NCBI GenBank assembly: GCA_016702645.1
Contig: JADJDP010000035.1
Span: 1-33,906 of the forward strand
Direction of reading: 5' to 3'
Origin: Flavobacteriales bacterium
GTDB taxonomy: Bacteria > Bacteroidota > Bacteroidia > Flavobacteriales_F > PHOS-HE28
DNA: 33,906 nucleotides
Below are positions 1-8,929 of the stretch, one piece after another. Position numbers and translations under genes: made by a program. The notes under the pieces are model-generated. The model saw nothing but the letters and a program-made list of their open reading frames with translations. It did not search any database and was not told the origin of the DNA. The number at the start of each line of letters is the position of its first letter. Within the stretch, counting starts at the first letter, position 1.

Positions 1-1266
1 CGCATTGCACGTTCCTGTTGCGCAGCCGGGGATACCTCACCGGACACACCTGCCATCAAAGGCTGTGTGTTCAAGACCGTTTACGAGGGAGAAGGCCTGG
101 ACAGCAGCTCGTTTTGCCACGCCGCTAAAGCGTTGCTGAAGGCGGAGCAACTAGCCTGGAATGGTTGGTGAAGGCTGAGGCCAACGATGGTGGTGTAAGC
201 GCTGGTTCACATTCTCCGTGAGGACATCTCCGATCCGCATTCCGTGAGCTCCGATCAAGCGACAACGACCATGGTAGGTATGGCGCTCATGCGCACGCTC
301 GGCGGCACACTCGTCGCCGTTGCGTACCACGGACAATTGTCGCGATGCCACGGAATACCTCCTAAAACAGGTCGAGTCGGCACCGAAAGGGCGACCGAAC
401 ATCACGTAACTTCAAGGCACGCAGATCAAGGCGAAACTCGGCGCGGAGCTCGACATGGCGCTCACCGCACAATTCCAGAGCAATCCGGTGGCCAAGATCG
501 GCGAGCAGCACCCCAAGCACCTGCGCGCGATGGCTGCTTGAACTCCTGCGTGGCCATCATCACGTTCCCAACGGCCCGATGGCAGTGTGCGGGGCGATGG
601 TTGGGGCGGTGTGTTGCGGAGTTCCTTCGCCGCAAGCGCGCTTGGAGAGTGCCAAGGACAAGGGCGCGAAGTGAACGACGAAGCGCTCGATACGACGCGC
701 GACTACCCGAAGGCCACCCTCTTGGTGTGAACACAGGTAGTGTCGCCACGGAGCGCGCGGCGAGTGCCCTGTACGCGGTAAGCAGCGCACTGGGATTAGC
801 GCTATGGAGTGGCGCGAGGTGAACGAGGTGGTCACGAAGGCGAAGAAGGAAGACAAGGTGGCCGGGGACGCCCCGGTGACCGTGGAGACCCCTACGCGAT
901 GCTGGGTACTCTGCGGGCGAGGCGGAGAAGATGAACACCGCCTACCAGGAGTTTACAGCGCAGCGACAGGCAGTCCACAAGCAGGATAATGTGGTCAGCG
1001 GCTTCAGCAACAACCTGGTGGTGAGGTTCCTCAGCTTCCGCAAACCACGGTGAAGTCACTGGTGATCGGCAAGGACGCTACCTGGAAGAACTGGTACGCC
1101 AGACCACGGTCGCTTGGTGCGCATCCAACCAGGATTGGTACTGGAACATCAGCACCAGTTGCATCAGCCCGGTGTTCTGCAGGCCACTTCGCTGCCGATC
1201 GCCAGCATCAACAACGACATCGAGCACTTGGTGGCACAAAGGTGCCGTGAAATACAGGGGAACTAG
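1..1266 (+). CDS. Unrecognised protein, left-truncated and multiply frameshifted
   Basis: No open frame covers this stretch, but consecutive plus-strand pieces in different frames look coding and end at a TAG at 1264-1266. Readable pieces include one at about 76-153 (VYEGEGLDSSSFCHAAKALL), one at about 320-540 (ending GEQHPKHLRAMAA), one at 804-893 (MEWREVNEVVTKAKKEDK), one at about 930-1010 (MNTAYQEFTAQRQAVHKQ), and one at about 1075-1266 (ending AQRCREIQGN). At least six indels are needed to join them, so the whole would be about 420 residues with its start outside the window. I recognise no family. A strong hairpin with a T run follows at 1287, as expected for a plus-strand gene ending here. 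It may be one gene or two, and either sequencing error or real decay could explain the breaks. Confidence 0.35.
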
Positions 1267-1286
1267 GAGGCGTGTTCCCTTGCGTG

Positions 1287-1319
1287 GGGCGGAAGGTCGA
1301 GGGGCCTTCCGCCCTTTTT
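1287..1319. terminator. Shared convergent intrinsic terminator
   Basis: A perfect 10-bp stem (GGGCGGAAGG at 1287-1296 with CCTTCCGCCC at 1305-1314) closes an 8-base loop and is followed on the plus strand by TTTTT (1315-1319). It ends the plus-strand gene at 1266. The minus-strand metallophosphatase stop codon (1321-1319) abuts its other side, so the hairpin probably also insulates that transcript, although the minus side lacks a T run. Confidence 0.8.
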
Positions 1320-3866
1320 CACGGCAGTTGCTCGAAACGCACCCAATGTTGGGACACCGCCACCGATGGCTGACAAGGACCGGATCGCGGTCATTGCCCG
1401 CACCCACGTAGCGCACCACGCCATCGGGACCCGTATCGCTCGGAACGTAGCCTTGCGTGGTGGGCGTGGGTTCTGTTCCGCCGATCGCCTGGAGGACTCG
1501 GATCGCGTCGTTGTCCCGCTGCCCCACATAGCGAACTGTTCCATCACGCGCGCGTCGCCCGTCCCCAGCGCCATCCACCGTTCCAGGTCGTGACGGGCCT
1601 CAGTTCCCCAAGTGATGCGTTGCGGGTTGTGAAGTCGATCGCACAGGTACGTAGTTCAAATGGACCGGCGCATTCGTCATCGCACCCAAGTGATTTCGGT
1701 GACGCACCGAAACGAAGTAGTCGCCGACCGCCACGCGGAACCGGACCGGTGAGATGCCATCCACATCCACAATGCTGCCGTTGCGCAACAACAGCGACGA
1801 GCGCGTTGCCGCGACGATCGCGGGATCAATCTTCGATCGCAGTTGGCAAACCAATCCACAGCTGTTTTGGACCCGCAACCGCAAGCACGGAAGGTTGCAC
1901 GGTTTCACCACCACCACCGACATGCGTGAAAAGACCCGTGTACGGTTCTATGGCAGGCAGCAATCCCGCTGTGCGCAAGCTGTCGTGCATCATCGCTGTC
2001 TGCGGATCATAGGCTCCTTCGAGGACCGCTTCGCCGCGACCCTCCGCATGGCTCGCAGAAAGGTTTCCGCGATTTCAAAGTGGTCGATCCTTTACCCACT
2101 GTGTAACCAAAAGGTGTCGCCTTCAACGAATCGCCTTTTACATCGAATCGAGGCAGTGGGCGCCGCTGCTCAAATACATCACCGGATGGTTCAATCCGCC
2201 ACCGGCGTCGAGCTTTCCGGAGACACCGCAGACCGTGTAGACCGTACCTGCGTGCGCCGTGGGATCTGCGGGTTTGCTGTAGGCGTGCGGCGCTCCGATG
2301 CGCCCGCTGGTCATGTCCAGTCCCATGGTACCCGGGTTGAACGTGCTCGAGACACCGTAATGACCATCGATGAGATAGGAGCGCTCGTAGCAATGGCTGT
2401 GACCGGTGAGCACGAGGTCCACGCCGTACTGTTCCAGCAGCGGATTGATGTTCGCCCGCATATCGGTGGTCGCGCCCGCATTGTCGGAGTTGTGCGAACC
2501 CTTGCTGTAGGGGATGGTGCCCAATAGGCGATGGTCCACTTCGCATTGGCCTTCGCGTAGGCGAGGTCGGCAAGAAGCCAGGTGGCCATGGGGCCGTTCG
2601 CTGCGCGCGACACACCGTCGCTGTCCAACACGATGAAGTGGACATTGCCGATATCATAGGAGTAGTATGCCTCCGTGTTCGACGCTACACCGCCGGATCC
2701 CCCGAGCTTGGGCAGTGCGAAAATGTTGAAGTACGGGCCGGTGTTGGTGAGGGCGTTCGAATCCGAATCGTAATCGTGATTTCCCGGAGCGGGCCATGCC
2801 GTGGTATTGCGGAAGATGCCTTCATACATGTTCCGGAACATGGCCAGGAGGTATTCACATTCCCGGCCGTGACTGTACACATTGTCTCCCAACATGAGAC
2901 ACGCATCGGCCTTGGGCGAGGCCGCGGAGCAAATTACGTACGAAGTCGGACGCTGCCATTGCCCGCGGGAGGCGGAACCCATCCCCAGCCCCCACGTGGC
3001 AAGGGTTGTTCGCTTCCCTGCTCAGGACTGGTCTTGAAGAAATGCGTTGCGTCCCCACCGGCAAGATCCTGCGTGCTGGTGCCGATGGCGTAGTAGTACG
3101 TGGTGTTCGGTTGCAGCCCGCTTATCACCGCTTCGTGCTGTCGCAGCGGTGTTGCCACTTCATACATGGAACTGAGGTCGCCGGGGTAGGCCCGTACCGC
3201 ACGCGCGTTGAACTCGGCACGTCCGTGTACCAGCAGACCGTGATCCCCGTTGGCGAAGCGGATTGTAGATACGGCCCGCGATGGACAGTCGGACTGGCAT
3301 CGAGGCCCATCAATTCCGAGATGGAAGCTCAGGTCACTGCTGTTCGCAGCGTTCTGGTGCACTTCCACCGCGATGGTGTTGTTACCATTGCTGAACTGTG
3401 GCGGGAGCAATATCTGCTCGAGGATCTGTCCTTCCTCTGTTGTGGCCACGGCCTGGTAGGCCAGGGTGGTGTATCCGATCGCACCTTCATTGAAGTTCTG
3501 GCGCAGTACTTCGGTGCCGTTCACGTAAACTATCACGCCATCATCGCGCTTGATGCGCATGCCGTAACCAGCGAACGCGCTCACATCGGCGATGGTGAAC
3601 GTCTTGCGGAAATAGGTGGTGATGTACTTCGCGGATGAACTCGGTCCATAGCTCACCACCGTGGCTTCGTCCCCATCACCGTACCCGAGTTGTGCGGGTC
3701 CGCTGGCCCATGCGGTATCATCGAACCCGCTGGCGCGCCAGGCCGTGCCTTGGTTGCTTCCGGTGTCGCGGTACTTCCAGGTGGAACCGAATGGGATGAG
3801 CGCCACGTCCTGCGCTTCCGATACCAAGCGGCATAGCGCGAGCAATAGGAGGAAGTAGGAACGCAT
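1319..3866 (-). CDS. Secreted purple-acid-phosphatase-like metallophosphoesterase with T9SS-type C-terminal module (frameshifted)
   Basis: Read from the ATG at 3866, the protein of about 850 residues starts with a signal peptide (MRSYFLLLLALCRL). Next comes a beta-sandwich region, then a purple-acid-phosphatase N-terminal fibronectin-like domain (about 3310-3130, VHRGPYLQSASPTGITVCWY). The metallophosphatase core follows, with GDNVY near 2885, GNHDY near 2780 and GHSHCYERS near 2395, all metal-ligand motifs of calcineurin-like phosphoesterases. The last 230 or so residues carry a module typical of T9SS cargo: LRTAGLLP, DVDGISPVRF, VRHRNHLG, two 'VRYVG..NDRD' repeats, and a terminal FEQLP before the TGA at 1319. 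The frame changes several times (near 3300, 3190, 2960, 2530, 2140, 2040, 1860, 1620, 1575 and 1350), yet all pieces stay in order on one strand, so I treat it as one gene. The likely role is extracellular phosphomonoester hydrolysis; the substrate cannot be read from sequence. Confidence 0.85.
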
Positions 3867-3886
3867 GGTGGGTGGCTTTCGGAGCG

Positions 3887-3917
3887 TGAAACTAGCCTCA
3901 TCAACCTATGAAGGCAA
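3887..3917 (-). promoter_or_regulatory. Candidate Bacteroidota-type promoter for the metallophosphatase
   Basis: On the minus strand, TTG (3917-3915) is followed after 20 nt by TAGTTTCA (3894-3887). This resembles the Bacteroidota pattern TTG-N(17-23)-TAnnTTTG, with the last two bases off consensus. It lies 20 nt upstream of the ATG at 3866. The match is by eye only. Confidence 0.35.
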
Positions 3918-4007
3918 GCCGGTCGAGCGGAAGTGCGGGTCTGACGAACGGTGTGCCGTATTCGAGGGCGCATTTGGATGACGCTCCGTTGAACTTCACC
4001 CAATGCC

Positions 4008-4038
4008 AAAGGCGTCACCCTTGCGGATGACGCCTTTT
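4008..4038 (-). terminator. Hairpin downstream of the cupredoxin gene
   Basis: A perfect 10-bp inverted repeat (AAAGGCGTCA at 4008-4017, TGACGCCTTT at 4028-4037) with a 10-base loop lies 17 nt past the cupredoxin stop. On the minus strand the descending arm ends in CCTTT and then GG, so the U tract is short. It is a probable terminator, or at least a 3'-end stabilising hairpin. Confidence 0.6.
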
Positions 4039-4054
4039 ACAGAAGTGATGTGGA

Positions 4055-4645
4055 TCAGTGCGCGATGCTCAAGCGCTTCTGTTCGCGGAGGGTGCCCTTT
4101 GCATCCACAAGAACGGCGGTGTAGTTGCCCTCGGGCAATTTGCTGACGTCCACGCGATCGTTGCCCTGCACCTTGTGACGCAGCACTTCACGGCCGCTCA
4201 CATCCACCAGCGTGAGGTACGCGGCAGTGGCCGGGTTGGCTGTCACCGTGAGCATATCGTTGGCCGGGTTGGGAGAGAGGGTGAAGACCGGCACGATATC
4301 GTTCTCGTTCACACCCGTATTGGCTTCCACCACGATCCGGCCTTTCATGCCGAAGCTGGCCACGTGCGGCACGCATACATAGTAGTAGGTACCGGGAACG
4401 GTGAGCGTGAGTTGGTGGGTACCGTTCAGGAAGTCGAAGCCGCCGTTGGAAGTGGTGCCATTGGCGTTCCACGTGGCTTCGCTCACCTCGCGGGCGTGGT
4501 GGTTGCTGTTGACGAAGGTGATCTCCGTACCGGCGGTAACGGTGAGTAAGTCCGGGGTCCAGGCGAACCCGGAGTTCGTGATGGACTGTGCTCCAGCGGT
4601 GAGGGGTGGACGTGGCAAAAGCAGGGCAGCGGAAAGTTGTTTCAT
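4055..4645 (-). CDS. Plastocyanin/azurin-like cupredoxin with T9SS sorting domain
   Basis: This intact 196-residue protein starts with a signal peptide of about 19 residues ending ...LTAGAQ. A blue-copper (type 1) domain spans about residues 20-110. The ligand pattern is visible: His49 or His50 in NSNHHAREV, then Cys91, His94 and Met100 in CVPHVASFGM. From about residue 118 it carries a T9SS type-A sorting domain (FTLSPNPAND ... EGNYTAVLV ... LSIAH). The expected role is a secreted or surface-attached copper protein for extracytoplasmic electron transfer or copper handling; the redox partner is unknown. The His-to-Met spacing (five residues) is one longer than in classical plastocyanin. It is probably transcribed alone, with a hairpin downstream. 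Confidence 0.9.
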   Translation of the reverse strand: MKQLSAALLLPRPPLTAGAQSITNSGFAWTPDLLTVTAGTEITFVNSNHHAREVSEATWNANGTTSNGGFDFLNGTHQLTLTVPGTYYYVCVPHVASFGMKGRIVVEANTGVNENDIVPVFTLSPNPANDMLTVTANPATAAYLTLVDVSGREVLRHKVQGNDRVDVSKLPEGNYTAVLVDAKGTLREQKRLSIAH

Positions 4646-4725
4646 GGGTAGGCTTTGGTTTCTGGTACAAAGGACGCAACGGAGTGCGTTTTTGCTGCCT
4701 GCCGGTGAGGTTTGCCTTGGGGGTC

Positions 4726-4745
4726 ATGCTGAACTTGTTTAGCAT
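4726..4745. repeat. Small palindromic repeat, CTTGT-loop family (copy 1)
   Basis: ATGCTGAA-CTTGT-TTAGCAT lies in the gap between the cupredoxin and the next plus-strand gene. It shares the loop CTTGT with the copies at 12614 and 12771, while the arms differ. This copy has lost one base of its right arm. Confidence 0.6.
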
Positions 4746-4832
4746 CCGCGTTCTCCCGTTGATCCAGCTACCGCGACCGCTGGTTCACGCATGCGGACCC
4801 CGGAATTCGTTGGGTGACCGAAAGAGGACGAA

Positions 4833-5443
4833 ATGGCCAGCCAAGAAGAGGCTTCGGTACATCAGGTGAGCTACAAGGCAGGTCTGAACCAAATGTTCTA
4901 CATGGGCGTTACCAATAACCTCAGGGCGCAGGGCGGATGGAACATCAAGCGAGGTGTGCTGGGATAGGAGTTAACGCCGAAAACGCGCGCTGCAAAGGCC
5001 CTGCCGGTCTACTTCGAGCGGCACCGATGGTCATCGTGGCAGGCCATTGCGCGGGAGAAGCAGCTCGAAGAGCTGGCCACCGACCGAGGAAGCTCAACTT
5101 GATACAGACGGCGCTTGAACGAACCCGAGATGAAGGACCCTGTCTGGTTCAGTACCATGTTGCATGTGGACCCGAAGGGGCACCCTGGAGAGTCCAGGAC
5201 CCACTCATGGAGGATATCGGCTATCAACTTGCAGATGCTGAGAACGGGACAGCCAAGCTCGTGCTCCACATCGTTGACCGCTGCCAGGATGCTTGGAACA
5301 CCATCGCCGGGATCTTGCCGGAGCTCGCTGCGGACATCCTGCCCATGCAAGAACTCCTGAGCCGACACGGAGCAGCGATGCGCCAGGAGTTCCCCGATGC
5401 CGGGAAGTTCATCCGGCCGGGTTTCGATGCTCCGGTGCGCTAG
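4833..5443 (+). CDS. Unrecognised cytoplasmic protein, frameshifted
   Basis: The start is the ATG at 4833, preceded by a purine-rich AAAGAGG at 4821-4827. The first frame reads MASQEEASVHQVSYKAG and continues to about 4964. After a one-base shift it continues as ELTPKTRAAKALPVYFERHR to about 5108, where there is a stop. The same frame continues through about 5185 (NEPEMKDPVWFSTMLHVDP). A last frame from about 5200 reads MEDIGYQLADAENGTAKLVL through to the TAG at 5441-5443. The total is about 203 residues, with no signal peptide and no membrane segment. I do not recognise the family. It lies alone on the plus strand among minus-strand envelope genes and ends 3 nt from the convergent OmpA gene. 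Codon use of the last piece looks like its neighbours. Confidence 0.45.
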
Positions 5444-5446
5444 CGT

Positions 5447-7183
5447 TCAGCTCTTCCGCAACCCCTGTATCGCATCGCGGATCTCCGCCACGGACGCTGG
5501 CTTGAAGTCCAGGTCCATGCGCTTGCGCGGATCCACGGCCTGCTTGCAGAGGAAGGCCTTTCCGTTCTCCACTTTGTAGGCGACCACGGTGGCCGGTTGG
5601 TTGCGCGGCACGCCGGGTTGCGCGTAAGACCCATCACTGCGCTTCTGCAATCGCATCATGCTGTTCATGCCAGTGTACACGAGGTACACGTTCTTCTGCG
5701 TCGTATCCGCATCGTGTACGACCAGCTCGTACTTCTGGCTCGCGGGCACCTCGTAGAAACGATCGCAGTTGATCCAACCAAGCTGGCTTGCCGCGAAGAC
5801 GTAGGTTCCTAGATCACGCGCACCGCTCAGGCCCAAGCTGTCGAGTTCGCGGCCTATCTCCGCCATGCGCGCTTCGTAGAGCGGACGCCACTCCGCCTCG
5901 CGCCGTTCGCATTCCGCCTTGTAGGAAGCCAGGCGTTGTTGGTAGCGCTCCTCCGCTTCCGGCCGGGCTTTTTTGTAAAAGTCCTCACGGGCGCAGAGCG
6001 TATCGTTCACCCATTCCATGTGGTCGCGCTTGTACCTGGCATAGCGCTCCGGCCAGGTCTTGCAATCGGCGTGGTATTGCTCCATTTTCTGCTCGTACTT
6101 GGCCAAGCGGTCGGCGTACACGGTCATGGCGGCTTGGTAGCGCTTCTCATCGTCCGCGGCGATCTTGTTCTTGCTCAGGGCCTGGTACCACGCCACGTTG
6201 CTCGTATAGCTCTCGCGGCGGGGCGGTGCTGGTTCACGCGGACGCGCAGGTTCCACCGGCAACGCCGGTTTGCCACTGAGGTCCGCCTTGTACACCGCGA
6301 TCAGTACTCGGGCCACACGCACTGCGGCCGTTGCGGGTAGATCACGGTTGCGCAGATCCAGCGGTTCGGTGCCGGTGTTGTCCCAATCGCCGCCATCGTT
6401 GCTGGTGAAGAGCGTCATGCCGGTCTGGCGCATGGCGGCAGGCAGTGAGACGAGCATCGTTGATCCGGCGCTCAGCGCCAGGGTGCTTCCGCTGGCATCG
6501 ACCGCATCCACGCGCAGCATGCCACCGGTTTCCAGGATCTTGCCATCGCTGCGTGTGCTCAAGCCTTCGGCGATCATGTCGTTGAGGGCTACCGCTTCAG
6601 TGAGCGTCACCGTGGCGTTACCTCCGACGGGTTTGCCAGCCGCATCCACCAAGGAGTTGGCCGCCAAGCGCACTACCACCCCTTGTTGCCCGCGCAGCCA
6701 GTTCTCCTTGGTGGGGTCTATCGTATGCGTGCTCACATGCGGCGATGCGATGCGCGCGTTGAGGTCGTCCAAGCCGCCCAGCACTTGGTGCGAGAAGACC
6801 AACTCTACGCGACGGTTCCGTTGCTTGTCCTCATCCGTTGTATTGGTGGCAATGGGGTCGCGTTCGCCGAAGGCGCGTGTGCTGATACGCGCTGGATCCA
6901 CACCCAGCGAGATCAACCGTTCACGCACACTACGTGCACGTGCGCGGGCAAGCACCTCGTTGTAGCCGAGGTGACCGTCGGCATCGGTGTGACCCAGCAG
7001 GGTGAACTCATGTTCCTCGCTGCGATCGGTGGTGGCGAGGAAGCGTTCGATCTCGGCGAGCGCGCGCTCATCGAGGCGGTGGTCGTCCACTGCGAAGTGG
7101 AGCGTGGTGCGAGTTTCTGCTAGCTGGGCCTGTAGGACGAATGCCAGGACGAGCGCTGCGAGGAAGAGGAGGAACCTTTTCAT
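5447..7183 (-). CDS. OmpA-family periplasmic/outer-membrane protein with extra beta domain and charged Tyr-rich segment
   Basis: I chose the ATG at 7183 because it opens a clean signal peptide (MKRFLLFLAALVLAFVLQAQ); the open frame extends upstream but that part looks non-coding. The product is 578 residues. Residues 25-130 are an OmpA-like peptidoglycan-binding domain (LLGHTDADGHLGYNEVLARAR, then AFGERDPIATN and QRNRRVELVF). Residues 155-300 form a beta-rich region (GVVVRLAANSLVDAAGKPV ... TVTLTEAVALNDMI) of the kind often attached to Bacteroidota OmpA proteins. Residues 330-460 are rich in Tyr, Glu, Lys and Arg and probably helical or coiled (YADRLAKYEQKMEQYHADC). A C-terminal domain ends ...QGLRKS. 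The OmpA domain is N-terminal, the reverse of classical OmpA. The likely role is anchoring a structure to peptidoglycan. It is not obviously co-transcribed with the upstream DUF1501 gene, which has its own terminator. Confidence 0.88.
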   Translation of the reverse strand: MKRFLLFLAALVLAFVLQAQLAETRTTLHFAVDDHRLDERALAEIERFLATTDRSEEHEFTLLGHTDADGHLGYNEVLARARARSVRERLISLGVDPARISTRAFGERDPIATNTTDEDKQRNRRVELVFSHQVLGGLDDLNARIASPHVSTHTIDPTKENWLRGQQGVVVRLAANSLVDAAGKPVGGNATVTLTEAVALNDMIAEGLSTRSDGKILETGGMLRVDAVDASGSTLALSAGSTMLVSLPAAMRQTGMTLFTSNDGGDWDNTGTEPLDLRNRDLPATAAVRVARVLIAVYKADLSGKPALPVEPARPREPAPPRRESYTSNVAWYQALSKNKIAADDEKRYQAAMTVYADRLAKYEQKMEQYHADCKTWPERYARYKRDHMEWVNDTLCAREDFYKKARPEAEERYQQRLASYKAECERREAEWRPLYEARMAEIGRELDSLGLSGARDLGTYVFAASQLGWINCDRFYEVPASQKYELVVHDADTTQKNVYLVYTGMNSMMRLQKRSDGSYAQPGVPRNQPATVVAYKVENGKAFLCKQAVDPRKRMDLDFKPASVAEIRDAIQGLRKS

Positions 7184-7285
7184 GGCGATCAGGATCTTGG
7201 TTTTTGAACTGAAGAAGACCGCGCCGTATTGCGCGAGTTCATCCCTGAATGCCGGAAAAGAGAAAGGTGACCCCACCCAAAAACA

Positions 7286-7315
7286 GAAGAGGGTCTCCCT
7301 GCGAAGACCCTCTTC
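7286..7315 (-). terminator. Intrinsic terminator of the DUF1800-DUF1501 operon
   Basis: An 11-bp perfect stem (GAAGAGGGTCT at 7286-7296 with AGACCCTCTTC at 7305-7315) has an 8-base loop. Read on the minus strand it is followed by TGTTTTTGG. It begins 20 nt past the DUF1501 stop codon. Confidence 0.8.
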
Positions 7316-7334
7316 CATGCAGGAACTCTGATCG

Positions 7335-8912
7335 TTACCTCACCTTCAACAAATTCCTCACTTGCTGTGCGCCTTCGTTCTGCAAGCGGGCGTAGTACAC
7401 ACCGGATGGCAGATCGCCGAGGTCCAAATCCACTTTGTAGGTGCCAGCTGGCACGGGTTGGTTCAAGACCGTTCGTAGAGCTGTCCTTCTTCGTTGAAGA
7501 CCTGGATCAGCACGCGGCCACCGGCGCTCGTGTATTCCAAGCTGGTGCGCTCCGTGAAGGGGTTCGGATAGGCGAGGAGCAAATTGGTGCCCGCCTGCTG
7601 GTTGATGTCGTACGCCGGTACCCAAACAGCCATCGGGGTTGATGATGTTGAGCGGCTGGTAGGTATCGAGCAGGACGGTATCGATGTCCGTTTCCTCCAG
7701 GCAGAACCAATCCTTCAGCACGCTGGCATATACCGAACGGAAGTCGTACTGCATGGCCAGGTTCGTCTGGAAGGTGGCGTTGCTGGGGATCTCTGGGTTC
7801 GTGCCCGTGATGGTGTTGATCACCTGCGTCCCGAAGAAGAACATGGGCTGCGCGCTACCATGGTCCGTTCCACCGGAAGCGTTGTCCACGATGCGGCGAC
7901 CGAATTCCGAGAAGGTCATGCCCAGCACGCGGTCTTCGAGACCGAGCAGCGCGAGATCGTCCTGGAAGGCGCGGACTGAATCGCTGACACCTTGCAACAG
8001 ATCCGCGTGGTTGCCAGCACTGTGATCCGCCGATTCCACCTGCTGTGCGTGCGTGTCGAATCCTTGCTCGCTCACCCAATAGATCTTCGTCTTCAAGCCA
8101 CCGCAGATGAGTTGGGCCACGATCTTGAGCGCATTGGCCAGTCGCGCGCCGGGCGCATTGCCGGTGGGGTACATCGTGCTTTGGTTGCAGCCAACCGCAG
8201 CGGCTGCTTCGATCACATCGCCGTACAGGTCCGTCTGGCGCTGCACCTGCCGCACGAAGTCCAATTTGCCGCCGTTGCATTCCGCGCTGGCGGGATCCAG
8301 GTAGATGTTGCCCGTGAGATTGAGCGGGTCATCGGTGTTGTTGATGGCCACGCCCATGCTCACACCCATGTATTGCAGGCCGGGTCCCACACTGCCACCG
8401 ATGCGGATGGCGAGCGGATCGGGCATGTCCGTGTTGGGGTAGCCCGCCGGATAGTTCGGATACTCGAAATTGAGGTAGCGGCCCGTCCAACCGCTGCTGA
8501 GCAATTGATCGGCATTGGCACCGGTCTCGTAGATGTCCGTCGCGCGGAAGTGCGAGTAGTTCGGTGTAGGATAACTCACCCCTTGCACGATGCCGAGCTT
8601 GCCCATCTCCCACAGTTCGCGCATGCCGTCCATGGCCGGGTGCAATCCGGTGGGACCAGCAAGGTCCAGCGGTAGCACGAGCCCTTCGGGGATCAACACG
8701 TTGGGGCGCTTGATAGCGAGCACGTCGTATTGGTCCAGCGGGATCACAGTGTTCAAGCCATCGTTGCCACCGAAGAGTTGTATCACCACCAGCACGCGGT
8801 CTTCCGCGGCGCGGTTCCACAAAGGGCTCATGAGCGGACTGCTGAAACCGCGCACGGTAAGGCCACCCAACGTTACAGCCGAGGAGGTGCGGAGGAATTT
8901 GCGACGATCCAT
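7335..8912 (-). CDS. DUF1501 family secreted protein with T9SS sorting domain
   Basis: The start MDRRKFLRTSSAVTLGG carries a twin-arginine-like motif (RRKFL). The DUF1501 domain (a sulfatase/alkaline-phosphatase-like fold) follows: FGGNDGLNTVIP at residues 47-58, then YSHFRATDIYETG, SEQGFDTHAQQ, and FSEFGRR followed by GTDHGSA. The C-terminal part is out of frame for about 50 residues. Between roughly 7640 and 7470 another frame reads LAYPNPFTERTSLEYTSAGG, a type-A T9SS sorting domain, before the main frame resumes (SGVYYARLQNEG ... LLKVR). Two compensating indels there restore a normal protein of about 525 residues. The partner DUF1800 gene ends 17 nt upstream, so the two are an operon. This pair is common in Bacteroidota and Planctomycetota, but its biochemical role is not established. 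Confidence 0.9.
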   Translation of the reverse strand: MDRRKFLRTSSAVTLGGLTVRGFSSPLMSPLWNRAAEDRVLVVIQLFGGNDGLNTVIPLDQYDVLAIKRPNVLIPEGLVLPLDLAGPTGLHPAMDGMRELWEMGKLGIVQGVSYPTPNYSHFRATDIYETGANADQLLSSGWTGRYLNFEYPNYPAGYPNTDMPDPLAIRIGGSVGPGLQYMGVSMGVAINNTDDPLNLTGNIYLDPASAECNGGKLDFVRQVQRQTDLYGDVIEAAAAVGCNQSTMYPTGNAPGARLANALKIVAQLICGGLKTKIYWVSEQGFDTHAQQVESADHSAGNHADLLQGVSDSVRAFQDDLALLGLEDRVLGMTFSEFGRRIVDNASGGTDHGSAQPMFFFGTQVINTITGTNPEIPSNATFQTNLAMQYDFRSVYASVLKDWFCLEETDIDTVLLDTYQPLNIINPDGCLGTGVRHQPAGGHQFAPRLSEPLHGAHQLGIHERRWPRADPGLQRRRTALRTVLNQPVPAGTYKVDLDLGDLPSGVYYARLQNEGAQQVRNLLKVR

Positions 8913-8929
8913 GTTCGGGAGTGTTGGGT

